Shown here piece after piece: positions 24,851 through 36,500 of a stretch of DNA of 64,000 nt. Below the pieces are notes generated by a model. It had not been told where the DNA came from, did not search any database, and saw nothing but the letters and a program-made list of their open reading frames with translations. Location of the stretch: positions 8,239,001 through 8,303,000 of the forward strand of contig CAMQGK010000567.1 of the NCBI GenBank assembly GCA_947000775.1, given 5' to 3'. The stretch's first letter is position 1, and every line of letters starts with the position of its first letter. Made by a program: the position numbers and the translations under genes. Origin of the DNA: Pterois miles. Lineage: Eukaryota > Chordata > Actinopteri > Perciformes > Scorpaenidae.

Positions 24851-25879
24851 ATGACAACTATGATGGCAAAACTCCTTTGGCAACATTGCCTATGTGCCAG
24901 AAAAGTTGTCCTGTGCCCTCTCTGCCTTCAGGAACTTAATTTCATGCACCATCTATTTTAACGGTTTCGCTGTGTAATTGTACGAGCATTTTAAAATGTG
25001 TGGCAGGCTGTGGAGTGATTTACTGCTCATAACATCAATCATTGTACAACCACAGAGCTGAATCATTGCCCTTTCACTCAGCTGGTGGTTTCAATGTCGG
25101 CCAGACAACATTTTATTTGAATATGAAGAAATGTATGTAAATCTGTAACACAACCCCTTGTACAGTTTAACAGAAAATGTGGGACTGTCTCAAGACAACC
25201 ATTTTCACATCGCCCAATTTAATGCAGTTAATTCATCACCCTGACTCTGTGATCCACAGATGTTAACTTTTCGAGCCAAAAATCGAATTGAAAAGTACCG
25301 TCTCCCTCTTATCTCATTTCCCTTCCTCTCATGACACCTCCATCTTTGATTTTGCCCCTCATTGTAATGACACTTTGCCAGGGTTACATTACAGATACAG
25401 CAACAGCTCTTGAATTCACAATATAATCAACTTCTTCTTCTTCACGTGGACACTTCTTTATTTCCCGCATCATCACTACCCCATTGTTTTTTAGTTTAAT
25501 AATAAACAGAAAATTTAGTCCTGCATCATGCAACAACGATCCCAAACCATCCTTTTTATAGCTTTTTTTTTAAGCATCTGGGAAACAACATAGAGTAAGT
25601 TATTCTGAGCACAGTTTAATCCATTATTGATTTCTTTCTTTCCTCACCATGTGTGTTTAGGATATATAGGCCTATATATAGTATATAGGATGTTCATCCA
25701 GGACCACCCCCACTAACTCAGCTGTGACTGACTCGGCTCCTTACTTAGCAGTGGATTTAACAATTGCATAATGAAGCTTTAAAATAACAATCATACTATT
25801 AGCCAAAAGTGCACCATGGAAAAATTCAATGAACTTCTGCTTCTTCTCCTCTTGACATAAATATTTGAAGAAAACTCCT

Positions 25880-26243
25880 ATGGAGCTAAAATAGACTGTA
25901 TATAAGAAGTGGACGCAGTCACCATGGTCAACCATTGGTTTGTGGACTGCTGTCTTGAAGCCTTGAGTTTGACACTTTGGCCGTCGCCATCTTCACTTTT
26001 TTGCAACCAGAAGTGATACAAGAGGGTGGAACTAAGTACAACCGAATGCTGAATAAGACATTATTAGGTGACCAAAATCCTGCAATTAATAACTGAAGAC
26101 ACACTGTGAAAGGGTTAAAGATGTGGAACGAATACACAGATACCTCCAAGACCAGACAACGCTGTGGTAGCAACCTGTCAATCACAAGATAGCTACGGCC
26201 TAAATCATCCCCTGATTTACGGTCAATTTGACTCTAAAAGATA

Positions 26244-26274
<31 letters not shown>

Positions 26275-26580
26275 TACTTTATTGATCCCCAGGGGGGAAA
26301 TTCAGGTGTTACAGCAGCACTGATAGCAATAGCAGTAGTACAGTAATGGGACCATAATTTACTAAATGAACATCATGCTGTATTGAAGAAGACTTGAAAC
26401 TAGTGATTGAGACCATAAACTCATGTTTATAGTGTTTACTGAGATACTAAATCAAGTGAGAAGTAGGCTCATTTTCTCATAGACTTCTATAGAATCAGAC
26501 TTCTTTTTGCAACCAGAGGAGTCGCCTCCTGCTGGTTATTAGAAAGAATGCAAGTTTCAGAGACTTCAGCATTGGCTTCA
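25880..26580. repeat. interspersed repeat interrupted by a retroposon tail
   Basis: GTGGACGCAGTCACCATGG, then TTGGTTTGTGGACTGC and GCAACCAGAAGTG. After the 26238-26345 insertion it continues with ATGGGACCATAATTTAC and TTGCAACCAGAGGAGTCGCC. I recall this order as one continuous teleost repeat, so the inner segment is younger. Confidence 0.5.
26238..26345 (-). repeat. retroposon 3' tail with (GATAA)n
   Basis: Seven or so GATAA units, then TTTATTGATCCCCAGGGGG and AAATTCAGGTGTTACAGCAG. It is the reverse complement of the tails at 2275 and 24478. Confidence 0.65.
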
Positions 26581-27117
26581 TTTCTCAGACAGCTCAGGTG
26601 ATTCACTGCACCTGGGGGCCTTCGTCAGGCACTCAGAAGGACAGCCTGTTTCTGGGCTTGGGTCTTTTTTGGCGCACCAGGAAGTGAGCAATGAAAAAGT
26701 AGCGCTTTTCTTGAACGCACCACCTGGCTGCTCCCTATGATTTTAGCTGTTGCCAGAAACAGAGGAGTCTGTCCTGCAGTCCAAATCTAATTTAAACCTC
26801 AAATTGTCACATTCATGTGTTAAAGTTTGGAGAACAAAAGAAACATGAGTTTTTAGCGCTCTGCTTTTGTGTCCCTTGTGTTCGACTTGGGCGCACAGCC
26901 CTCCAGCTTTAAACAGAATGTCGTAGCTGCTACTTTTTTATTTAACTATGAAGCTATTTTTATCATCTCATCACGAGTCTACACTCTAGTCAGCCTGATT
27001 GATCCATTTCCACATGGCCACTTCACATCAGGACATGAAGAAAACAATGTACCCCAAAAATAATGATAAACAAAAACAACAGTAAGAAGCAGAAAAGTAT
27101 CTACAGTCATTTAGAAC

Positions 27118-27400
27118 TGTTTAAAAGAGGACCTATTTTGATTTTGTGCCTTTTTCCTTCCCTTTAGTGTTATACAGTTTTTTTCTGCATGTAAAAGGTC
27201 TGCAACATTACAAAGCCCAAAGTCCACGCCAAAGGGTCCTACTCTCCACCACAGAAACACTCCTGAACTGCCTGAAATGCCTGACTTGAATTGCCGCCTT
27301 TTCTTCAGTAACGTGGTGGTCACCAAGTAACACATTTGCATAACACCTGCCTAGCGGCTCGTCTGGCACGCCCTCAAACAAAGCTAGCTAGAAACTCAAA
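27118..27400. mobile_element. inverted-repeat element family C, copy 1
   Basis: TTTAAAAGAGGACCTATTTTG, then TGCATGTAAAAGGTCTGCAA and AAGTCCACGCCAAAGGG. The family C copy at 28877-29194 has the same order on the other strand. The right end is not resolved. Confidence 0.6.
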
Positions 27401-28550
27401 ATACGTATGCACCTGAAAATATACATCCTCTGTGATGGGCAGTTTGCATGGCGCTGTATGAGTTGTTGTGATACTGTAGCTCCGGCCATCTGCTGCCGCG
27501 AGCAGGACTGAACAAATGGGAAGAATTATTTAAAGTACTGTGACCCAAGTCTGAACTGGAGATGTTTGGCTGAGACTAGACAGTAGTTTATCCCGGCGGG
27601 AAGAAGGGAAACATGGTGCCATAAAGCACGAGTTCACGTAGATGTTGTTGACAACAAGATAAGTACAGTATTTAGTCACAGTTGGCTTAGCAGACTTAGC
27701 AACTAATTGCATCATGATTTACAGGTAGGTTAATAACACCAAAAGACTGATATCTGCACATAAATACTGTAGGAAATAAACTTACAGCAAAAATGAACTG
27801 ACAAGCAGCAAAATTAAATGTTACCTCATCTGGTCTGCGTCATACATCAGCTCCAAAACAATGACTCTGCAGACAGCAGGAATGAGAAGCTGCTTTATTC
27901 ACGTGTCTGGAACAGAGTGTGTCTGGGATGAATAATATACCAGTCTACTGCATACAATTACTGTAAAGGTAAATTCCCTCTGGAATTATTATCCTGTTTG
28001 ACGTATTCAAATACATGTCATAAGTTGTTTTGTGATGAGGCCTCATCTATTTCTGCCTCGATTAATTTCCAACCTTTTCCCAGAATGTCTTTCACAAACT
28101 AATATGTGGTATGTGCAAGCAATAACTTAATGGGAGCAAGAAGAACATAAGGCTTTTCCCAGTCATGGAAAAAGTTAGAGCTGCCCTGATACTTGTTCTG
28201 CAGCAGCATTTCACTCCTCCTTCACTCCTTCAGTCCTACTGAGGCTAAACCCGAAGGAGGAATTCATCTCTCTGGGTCTTCCGCCATGAATTTGTCCGTG
28301 TAGGCTACTATATGACTGTGGAACAGCTGGTGCCATATTAGTGTAAATCTAGAGAGAAGCTCTTGCTCTTTAATTCGGAGGTTTACTGCTGATGTCTTAG
28401 AGGGACAATTTTCTACCACAGTAATTTCCAGCTGTGCAGGTCCTGGATCTCAGCGCTGCATTTGGCGCGTCATCCATCAGAAAAATACAACAGCTGTAGC
28501 TTTAACAAAATGTTTGTTTTGCATCCCATAGCAAAAAAGTGACTATAGTT

Positions 28551-29368
28551 TAAAGGAAGAATTCGTCATTTGGGAAAATGCACTTTTTTTACTTTTTTTT
28601 TTTTTTTTTTTTGCCGAGTATTATGTGTTGTCTGTTGGCTAAATATGAAACTACAGCCACTAAGCTTAGCTTAGCTTAGCATAAAGACTGGAACCACTAG
28701 ACCAGAAACTTCAGGGAGTTACTGCTCAGTGGTCAGTTACATACCACACCAATCATTTTTATGCCTTCGTGGCATTATGTTTTTGGGTTGTTTGTCTGTC
28801 CCATTCTGGACATGGATTTAAACTGCAACTTGAATGCGAGGCGGTAATTCTAGTTTACACTTGCGTTTCTGTGCAATTTAAAGAAGACCTATTATCATTA
28901 TTTTCAGGTAGCAGATTTGTATTTTCTGTTTCGACTACAGCATTTTCACATGCTTTACTGTTCAAAAAAATAATGCCATTATGGAAATGTGTTACTTGAT
29001 GACATCCCCATGTTACTGAGGAAAAGGCATGATTTAAGACGCTTCGGGCAGTTCAAGAGAAGTGTCTCTGTGGGTGACAGTAACTCCCTTTGGCGTGGAC
29101 CTTGTAACTTTGCAGACCATTTACATGCACAAAAAACCATACAACACACCAAAGGACAGGGGAAAATCACAAATGTTTAACAGGTCCTCTTTAAACAAAT
29201 GCAATATACATTAATTGGTAGGCTTTAAATTAGAACCACTTTAGCTGTTTCCTCATGCTAAGCTAAGATAGTTGGCTACATATTCAGCGTACAGACATTA
29301 GTGGTATCAATCTACTCAGTTAAAAAAGAGAATTAGTGCATTTCCCAAAATCTCAAACTATTTCTTTA
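28551..29368. mobile_element. foldback element carrying a nested family C element
   Basis: The outer ends are TAAAGGAAGAATTCGTCATT...GGGAAAATGCAC and, inverted, GTGCATTTCCCAAAATCTCA...TTTCTTTA. Further in, AGCTTAGCTTAGCATAAAGA on the left faces CATGCTAAGCTAAG on the right. The arms are about 150-190 bases and flank non-arm sequence that includes the element at 28877-29194. Confidence 0.7.
28877..29194. mobile_element. inverted-repeat element family C, copy 2
   Basis: It begins TTTAAAGAAGACCTATT and ends AACAGGTCCTCTTTAAA, an inverted pair. Internal CTCCCTTTGGCGTGGACCTT and GACCATTTACATGCACAAAA mirror copy 1. It is 318 bp long and non-coding. Confidence 0.7.
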
Positions 29369-29636
29369 CCATGGAAGTTTACAGTAAATAACATGGTTTT
29401 TTTACAGTGTTTTTCATGCCAGTCTTTCTCCGACCTTTCTCAGTCAAAAAGCTGCTCTTTCTTTAGTCAGTAACAGGAGCACCTGGGTACAGAGTCAAGA
29501 GCTGTAGACGCTAAAGTTATAATCGTTGTAATTATCACAGTGGAGGCAGAGAGAGAGACAGAGAGAGGTGGTTAATGTGTTGGTCCACGACTCTGTTCTG
29601 ATCTAGTATGGCTACTATATGCGAGACATATGCTCA

Positions 29637-29648
29637 TAGATAGATAGC

Positions 29649-29691
<43 letters not shown>

Positions 29692-29713
29692 CTAGATAGA
29701 TAGATAGATAGAT
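29637..29713. repeat. (GATA)n microsatellite beside the grap exon 1 splice donor
   Basis: About 19 units with two GCTA interruptions. On the coding strand it begins 7 bases after the first intron base of grap intron 1 (donor at 29720). Confidence 0.95.
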
Positions 29714-29720
29714 CCCTTAC

Positions 29721-29798
29721 CTTGAGTAAGTCTCCCTTGTTGAAACTGAGTTCATCACCCTCTGTGGCACGAAACGTATACAGTGCCACCGCTTCCAT
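29721..29798 (-). CDS. grap: grap exon 1 (start codon, first half of N-terminal SH3)
   Basis: First coding exon of a GRB2-related adaptor protein, read on the minus strand. It encodes 26 residues starting MEAVALYTFRATEGDE and ending NKGDLLK, with the ALYxF and DELSFxKGD signatures of the first SH3 domain. In the family this SH3 binds proline-rich partners such as SOS. Human GRAP, from memory, starts MESVALYSFQATESDE, almost the same. The ATG at 29798-29796 is followed by G (+4), a fair Kozak context. The exon ends in phase 0 at a consensus donor, CTCAAG|GTAAGG. A CA repeat lies just upstream of the ATG and a GATA repeat begins a few bases inside the intron. GRB2 itself is the main alternative, but the SH2 exon is closer to GRAP. 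Confidence 0.9.
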
Positions 29799-29804
29799 GC
29801 CGAG

Positions 29805-29840
29805 ACACACTCACACACACACACACACACCCACACACAC
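29805..29840. repeat. grap: (AC)n microsatellite in the grap leader
   Basis: AC run with small interruptions ending seven bases before the reverse-strand start codon. If transcribed, it would be a GT tract in the 5'UTR. Confidence 0.95.
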
Positions 29841-30105
29841 TCTCTCTGGGACCCCCACTAATGCTCCTGGCACGGGGGTCGGGGGGAAGAAAGCGGGAGA
29901 AATATAAAATACAAAAACAGATGAAGGAAGAGGATACAGTGAAATAACAGACAAGAAGAAGAGGGAGAGATGAAGTGGAGCAAGAGAGGAGAGGTGTCGT
30001 CTGTCCGCTGAGCCAGAGAGTCGGAGCAAAGGATGAGAGAGAGTGAGCTCGGCGAGGGGAAAACACGACTGGCTGCTGCTCGGCAACGCACCACCATGAG
30101 TAACG

Positions 30106-30108
<3 letters not shown>

Positions 30109-30152
<44 letters not shown>
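30109..30152. repeat. (GA)n microsatellite
   Basis: 22 GA units about 310 bases upstream of the grap ATG. On the grap strand it is a CT tract, which in animal promoters can bind GAGA-type or CT-binding factors. Confidence 0.97.
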
Positions 30153-30153
<1 letters not shown>

Positions 30154-31000
30154 AAGTAGGGGCTAGGGAGTGGGAGGCACTTCCTGTGTATATATTTGTC
30201 ACACACAGTTGGCTTCTGTGGATTTTGTGTGTGTGTTGCCTGTATGTGTGTGGTTTGTCGTGAACACTTCTGTCGCTGTGTGAACCGTCTTTAGTTTCCC
30301 AACTACGAGGTGAAAAGTCAGCTCATGTTTTCTCACCTACATTAAAGGTCAGGACAAGGTGAGAATTAAAGGAATAATTCACCCCAAATCATTCACTGGC
30401 ATTTACCAGTGAAGTTCATGTTACATCACAAGATTTCTGTTTCTGTTTCAGTGTGTAGTTGTCGGCCCAGCAGCCGTAACAAGTGCTTGATTTCTCCTTC
30501 GTTAATCTGCCATTTCCTTTCCATCCCCCCATGCATACATGCATGTTGCGTTTGTAGTGGGTTTGGTTGCATTCAAGATTTGCAAGGCATCCAGGGTTAC
30601 ATATGGAACAGTGAAAGAGAAGACGCATGTGCCAATCACAGACTTTCATTTTCACACACTAATGTGGCAAAGTGGTTATAACTGTGCAGCTGGATGAACC
30701 TTTGCAAGTTCAAGAAAAGAAGACAGGATGGAGGCTATAGCCTGATTTGAGAGAGTTTGTACATTGTCGGATTTCCCACTCAAAGACTGTATGTGAGCCT
30801 GACAGCAGCAGGTAGCCAACAGTGGACAGATCATACGTCCCAACTTAATTCATTCACTGAGTTGCATTCACTGTTGCAAAAAGTGCCCTGGAGTAAAGTT
30901 GAAAGTAGTTGGCAGTAAAAAAGGAAGAGCTACTGGAGGGACACACACTCGGTGGAACTGAAACCTAAATGCAAATCACTTCACCTGCAAGATTTAAAGC

Positions 31001-31365
31001 TAGGGTTGGAAATCTTTTTTTATTAGTTGAAATTCTCATTACATCCCCACAACAAACAGTAAATCAAATGCTCTGACAAAAAACCCCACCTGTCTACCTG
31101 CTTGCACTTGTTGCACGTCACCAGAGTCCACAAGCTACTAGCTTGATAGCTGTAAGTACTAACTAAAGCCATGTTTGTTGTTTCCATTCATTATGATTGT
31201 TTTGGGGGAGTGTCTTTGTAGGGAGGCCTGAAGCGTGAGGCTGCTAGTGCTGCTAGCAACTTTCATTGGAAAAGAGATTACAACACTGGTCTCGGATGTT
31301 CAGTTGGATCTTTTTTCATTAAAATCAAGCATATGGTTTTTAGTTTCTCAGCATTGCCAACCCTA
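31001..31365. mobile_element. short inverted-repeat element
   Basis: It starts TAGGGTTGGAAATCTTTTT and ends AGCATTGCCAACCCTA, an imperfect terminal inverted repeat 365 bp apart. No coding content and no clear target duplication. Confidence 0.55.
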
Positions 31366-32034
31366 GTTCGGACCAAAACAGAAACAGAATAATTGTTCCT
31401 TCTGAATACTGGTCTAGTGAGGTAATGCACAACTGACCCACACATGTTGATATATTTATTGTCAAACGATTTTAAAGATAGATAATTATACCACTCAGAG
31501 GTCCTCTGTGTGTCTCTGCAAGTCTCCAACAGTGACGGCACTTACACCATGTGGAGACTGCAAAATGCCGTTGTTCGGTCGGGGTGGCTCGCTTGTGTTT
31601 TCTCCTACAAGTGTGATGCCAGCGGAGACTGTTGAGTCAAATGAAACAAGTCTGAATAAGTCTGTTATATTCTTATTTTCACTAACACACATCTAGCTAT
31701 TTCCACTAAAAACACATCATAGTGAACAAATGAACACAAATTCAGCCACAGACTCAGATGTTAGCCTAAAAAGTCACTGATGCTTGCTCTGAGAACAATA
31801 TTGCACAAACGGTTGCATCAGTACTCCCACAAAATATGATACTTTACAACTGCAGTTATTCTCTTTTTCGGTGTAAGATACAACTTGCAAACTTCGGCTC
31901 TTAATCATGAGGTCTGCATTTTCTAAACTGCACATTTAGGCCATGAGCTGTCACAGAATGAGACCGTTAGCCCTTTTGCCTCGTCAAAATATGTTGCTGC
32001 TTTCTCTACTGTTCAGAATCCGGACTTACGTGTA

Positions 32035-32520
32035 GATACTGACCGATTAATCAGGGCCGATTTGTGGACATTTTTTCATAATCAGCATCGGCTGATGCCT
32101 TAGCATATTAAGCCGATTAGTAAGCGGGCGCATCTGCGGGCAGCCCGGTGTTGTTGCTGTAGAACATGTGTGACTCCGCCCCTTGTGTCAGTCAAATTGC
32201 CGTTCTACCAGCAGATCTCAGTGGATGTAGCCCAGTGGGCTAACCTTAGCAGGAGTGCCTGAGAAGAACAACGTCCTAACTGGGAGAAACAGTGCAGACA
32301 CAAAATGCAGATTGGAGACACAGACCTTAAGTGTGTAATAAATGTTTGCTTAAGTTACAATTTTTGTGTATCATTTATTATTAAGCAGTTCTATTTTATC
32401 AGATGGAGAAATAAAAGAAAGCCAGTCAAAGATATTGGCAAAAATTGTCCATCGGTTGTCCTGATTCTGTAAAAAAGCATCATCGGTCATAAAATCCCAT
32501 ATTGGTTGACCTCCAGTTGT
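32035..32520. mobile_element. hAT-like element family D, copy 1, with internal insertion
   Basis: GACCGATTAATCAGGGCCGA, then GGGCAGCCCGGTGTTGTTGC, and after about 250 unrelated bases CCATCGGTTGTCCTGATTCTG and CCATATTGGTTGACCTCC. All of these match, inverted, the compact copy at 46094-46298. Confidence 0.65.
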
Positions 32521-33749
32521 GTGTTTTTGTGTCGTCAAATCATCCTGCAGTACAATACTCCTATAAAACCAAAAAACATGGACAATCTTGAGACTCAAAA
32601 GAGCTAATTCCCTTTCATTTCAATTTATTTGAAGCTAGTTAACCTGTTGGTGAGAAAACACAAAGAAAAATGTGGGAAAATGATGAGACTGTGAGATGAA
32701 TGTTTCGAAGAGACAAGATGAGAAAGGTGAACAGAACTAAATGGAACTGGACAAAGGAGAACAGCAGGAAAACATGCACGAACTGTGGTTTCAATAGCAT
32801 GACCTGTCCAGGAAATCCCCAGTCAGCTGGTCACTTGACTCAGCCATGAGGAGAGGGATTGCAGGAGGAAGAGCTGTGTGGTGTTGGAAGAATAGAAGAG
32901 GAAGAGGAAGTGGAACTGCCTCTCAGCTCAAGGTCCAAAGCACAAGCTTTACTGCTTGTGTGTGATGACTTCCCATGAGTTCCTACACATGAGGACCTGT
33001 ATGGCATCTCGACAAGGAAGCAACCCACCACTGATAATAAACATACATATTAAAGGAGAATAAATATTTGATTTCAGCATCAAAGCTTTCTGTGTGTTTC
33101 ATGTGTACATAACTGGAGGATTTAGAAATCAATACAACCTCTATAGACGGCCGTCCACGTGCAAGCTTGTGAGGCTAATTTGTGTCATTTCTACATGTAA
33201 ATGTGTGCTAACTAGTCAATGCTGTTGTGTTTCTGTGTACCACTTCCCAGCCTCACTTCTCAAACAAACAGCGTGGGTGCTACTTTTTTTGTTTTGTTTT
33301 TTCTCTGGATTTCATTCTTTGGCAAGTTTTCTGTAGGTGGTTGTGTTCTTTGTCTATTCAGCCACGGTGGCGTTCACTCTTCATACCCTTTCCTTCTGCT
33401 CAGCTCACTCAGCTGTCACACTTACATCACTTCCTGTGTCCATTTCAAGTGAAGACAGTGCCGGATGTTTTTTGAACAGCGAGTCTTAACTCAGTGATGA
33501 AGTGGCTTTCTTTATCATTGCACTGCATCAATTGCCCAGTGACACATGTTCTGGTAATACTGAGGAATTTTATCTCACAGTCTTCATACTGTTGAGTGAT
33601 ATGTTTTACTTTGTCGGTGTGAAAATAGACTACAGTTGAGGTGCATATATGTCGCCCACAACACACAGGCTCACCCGGTTTAGATAGAGCTTTACTGCCC
33701 GAGTGATGAAAACATTTCATCCTGTCAGGGGCACTGATGCAGAGGGCAT

Positions 33750-33751
<2 letters not shown>

Positions 33752-33805
<54 letters not shown>
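33752..33805. repeat. (GT)n microsatellite
   Basis: About 26 GT units in the grap-epn2 intergenic region. Confidence 0.97.
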
Positions 33806-33806
<1 letters not shown>

Positions 33807-34284
33807 CAGCGGAAGCAAGTGGGCAATGGCGGAAAAGCAGGTGGGCACAAAGTCTCTCAACTTCCCTTCAAAGACAACGGCAGCGCTGCCTTCCTCCATC
33901 TGTTTAGGCTGAAGGCCCAGTTTCTCATTAGTTCGCTCTTTTCTTCTCTGTTCCCAGAGATATATATATTTTCCCTCTCTTTCTCCTCAAATTATTTTGT
34001 CCCGATGACACTTTTTTTTTTACTACTGTTCTTTCACTGACTTTGCAAGAAAATCGGAGTCCTTCATCCATAATGTAAATTGGCTTGAAAGAGTTTTGTG
34101 AACTCAGTGGATTTCCTATAATGCCGAGCAGATGGAGCAGATGCTCACTCTTCTGTTCACATCTTACTGACATATTTCATCAGAGTCCACATAATAAGCA
34201 TTAAAAGAGAAGAGTTTGTTCACTTTGAAAAATGAAAAATCGATGCACAAAATATCAGAGATCCAGAGATAAAATGTGATATTG

Positions 34285-34890
34285 TTAAAGCTTCAGTAGG
34301 CAGAGTGTTTTTGGCCTCATTGGGCACAAATTTCCTAATAATCTTTCATCGTATTGTATTTCAAGTGTTCTGAGAGAAAACTAGATTCTGCACCTCCTCA
34401 TGGCTCTGTTTCAGGATTTAAAAAAAAATAGCCCATGACAGAAGAGAGAGAGAGAGAGTTCTTATTGGCTGTGCTCTGGCTGGTGGGCGGTGCTTGGTAT
34501 TTCCTCAACTGATCTCAACATGGCTGCCGGGTCACAAACTTCCTCATTTTACAGCTAAAGAGTAACTACAAGATGTTTCTGAAAACATTTGAGGAGAGAA
34601 ATTGTCGTTAGAGTAACAGAATATAGATTCATATTTGATCTGCCCAGTTTGATTGTTTGATCAGAGTTTGTGAGTGATTGACAGCTATTCAGAGATGACA
34701 GGCTCCAGCTCGGCTCTGATTGGCTGTTTTCCTCCGGTCTGTGAAATCTTGAAGATGCCATGAGTAGCACCGGAGGACACAGAGGAACAGGATTTTTCTC
34801 AGATTACCTACCACTGTCAGGATATAGTTTTACAAAAATAACTCTTTTTAATCATGTTTGCTCCATTTCTACCCACCACTGCTTGAAAAG
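34285..34890. mobile_element. TTAA-flanked transposon family B, copy 1
   Basis: It begins TTAAAGCTTCAGTAGGCAGA and ends CTCCATTTCTACCCACCACT before GCTTGAA. Internal GAGAAAACTAGATTCTGCAC and GGGCGGTGCTTGG are shared with the reversed copy at 62584-63112. Confidence 0.72.
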
Positions 34891-36194
34891 TGTAAAGAAG
34901 GCCCACCCTTGAAAACTTTACATTAACAGCCTGTCTGTAATTATAGTGTTTTATGGTGGAAACATAACTGACCTCTATCTGCATCAGCAGTTTTGAAGGA
35001 TAGAAGTGTCTACAGTGATGTTCAAACCTGCACTAGAATGATTTATAGTGAATTCAACATCTTTTTAAAAAAAATCACATTTTGCCTGAAGTTGTGCAGA
35101 AAAATCTGACAGTGTTTGAATTAATACAGCTCTTTTCAGCCGAGTAAGATTAACACAGTGTATTATTAATGTTTCCTCTGTAACTGTTGGCTCAGATTAA
35201 TTTTGTGGTGAGTGGGATGCCGACTAGAGAGTCTGTTAACAGCAGTGATGGGCTGGAAACGACAAGCATGTTGTGCAAACAAAAAGGCAGGCTGATTCCC
35301 AGAGAGTCATTGAATTATAGATTTAAGGAAGTGATTTTGTCTTGTTTCCCATGATCACTTATAAGCATTAGAAACTGGACGCTGATGGTTGTCAGTAACT
35401 CAGAGGTTGAAGTTAAACTCAAACTGTTATGGCACTTTTTCTTCTTGCTCACCTACTTCAGGTACATCAGCCCCCAGCAAGCATAATACTGTTTTGCATG
35501 TATGAGAAGATTTAGCTAATAAGCCTGCAGGAGTGGCAGGTATTATGCGTTATCCTGTTTCATGCTTTCTGTCTTCTCCTGCAGTTTCAGCTCCGTCTGG
35601 AACCATGTGTCCCACTGCAGGCCAGAGACTGAATCCTGCCTGTCTTTCCCACATTACATAACTTTTTAACTAGGTTTTAAAAGCGACACACCGGTAATTC
35701 ATGCAGTGACAATCAGGCCTGTTTGTTTTCCTTATGTGAACCGGTATGTTCACACCATGGTTCACACGTGCTGCTGAACGATATTCAAATGAACATGACA
35801 CACATGTGTCGCTGCCTTTGTAACTGTGATTTACTGCAGCCTGTGCCTGAATGCTCAATTTCATGATGTGGATGCAAAATGGAAAATCTCTAGACAAGGT
35901 TTTACCAGAGATAATAAATCATAATAATGATATATAATGGTGTGAATTTTACACACGAACACATACTTTATGCTTCTCTACCAATCCTGTACTGGTGGCT
36001 GCATTTTATGCAGCCAGGAATAGCCTGGGCCAGTGCATTCAACCTAAGGGTGCAGATAGGGAAGCTATAAAGGGCCCAATGAATCTCTAATAGGGTATAA
36101 GTGTTATGAATGGAGGTAATTACATGAAATAAGGCAGGCTGAGGTGTTTAATGTTAATTAACTTTAATGAATGTTTAAATTAAGGAACATCACA

Positions 36195-36500
36195 TATTAG
36201 AGGACATACATGGCTGCAGGGGTTCACAGTCAGAAGGACTTCCCAGGTTACCATCACAATAATAACAAGTCTTATAATAAAAAGTAGAACTGTCCTGACC
36301 TCTAGTGGCTGAAATTGGACCTGCGGGGAGGGCAGTGATGTGATATGAACTGCAGGAGGCACCCACACATTGTAAGACATGCCTGACCTTCATGGCACTC
36401 ACTGACTATTTCAAATATGTTGCCTTCAGTGCAGTAGTACAGTCCAGGTTTGCACAAGCTGGAACGGACTTGATAACGCACTGAGGAAAATATGAAAATA
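36195..36500 (-). pseudogene. cysteine-rich exon-like stretches of unknown origin
   Basis: After a good minus-strand acceptor (ATTTTCCTCAG at about 36480) an open frame reads SLCKPGLYYCTEGNIF, then VSECHEGQACLTMCGCLL. Further on, another frame reads KTCYYCDGNLGSPSDCEPLQ. The cysteine spacing suggests small disulphide-rich domains, the second a little like Ly6-type domains. The two are in different frames and the second ends in a stop. It may be a decayed gene or chance. The family is not identified. Confidence 0.2.

Larger units (their letters stand above)
23290..29720 (-). other. grap: grap intron 1
   Basis: 6.4 kb intron rich in interspersed repeats, with the main ones listed individually. 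No additional exon could be supported. Confidence 0.75.
29799..30152 (-). promoter_or_regulatory. grap: putative grap 5'UTR and proximal promoter
   Basis: This is the sequence directly upstream of the grap start codon. On the coding strand it runs from a CT repeat (GA on plus, 30109-30152), through about 270 bases of mixed sequence, to a GT repeat (AC on plus, 29805-29840) that ends roughly a dozen bases before ATG. No TATA box or splice acceptor stands out. The transcription start is not determined, so the extent is a guess based on the microsatellite borders. Confidence 0.35.
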
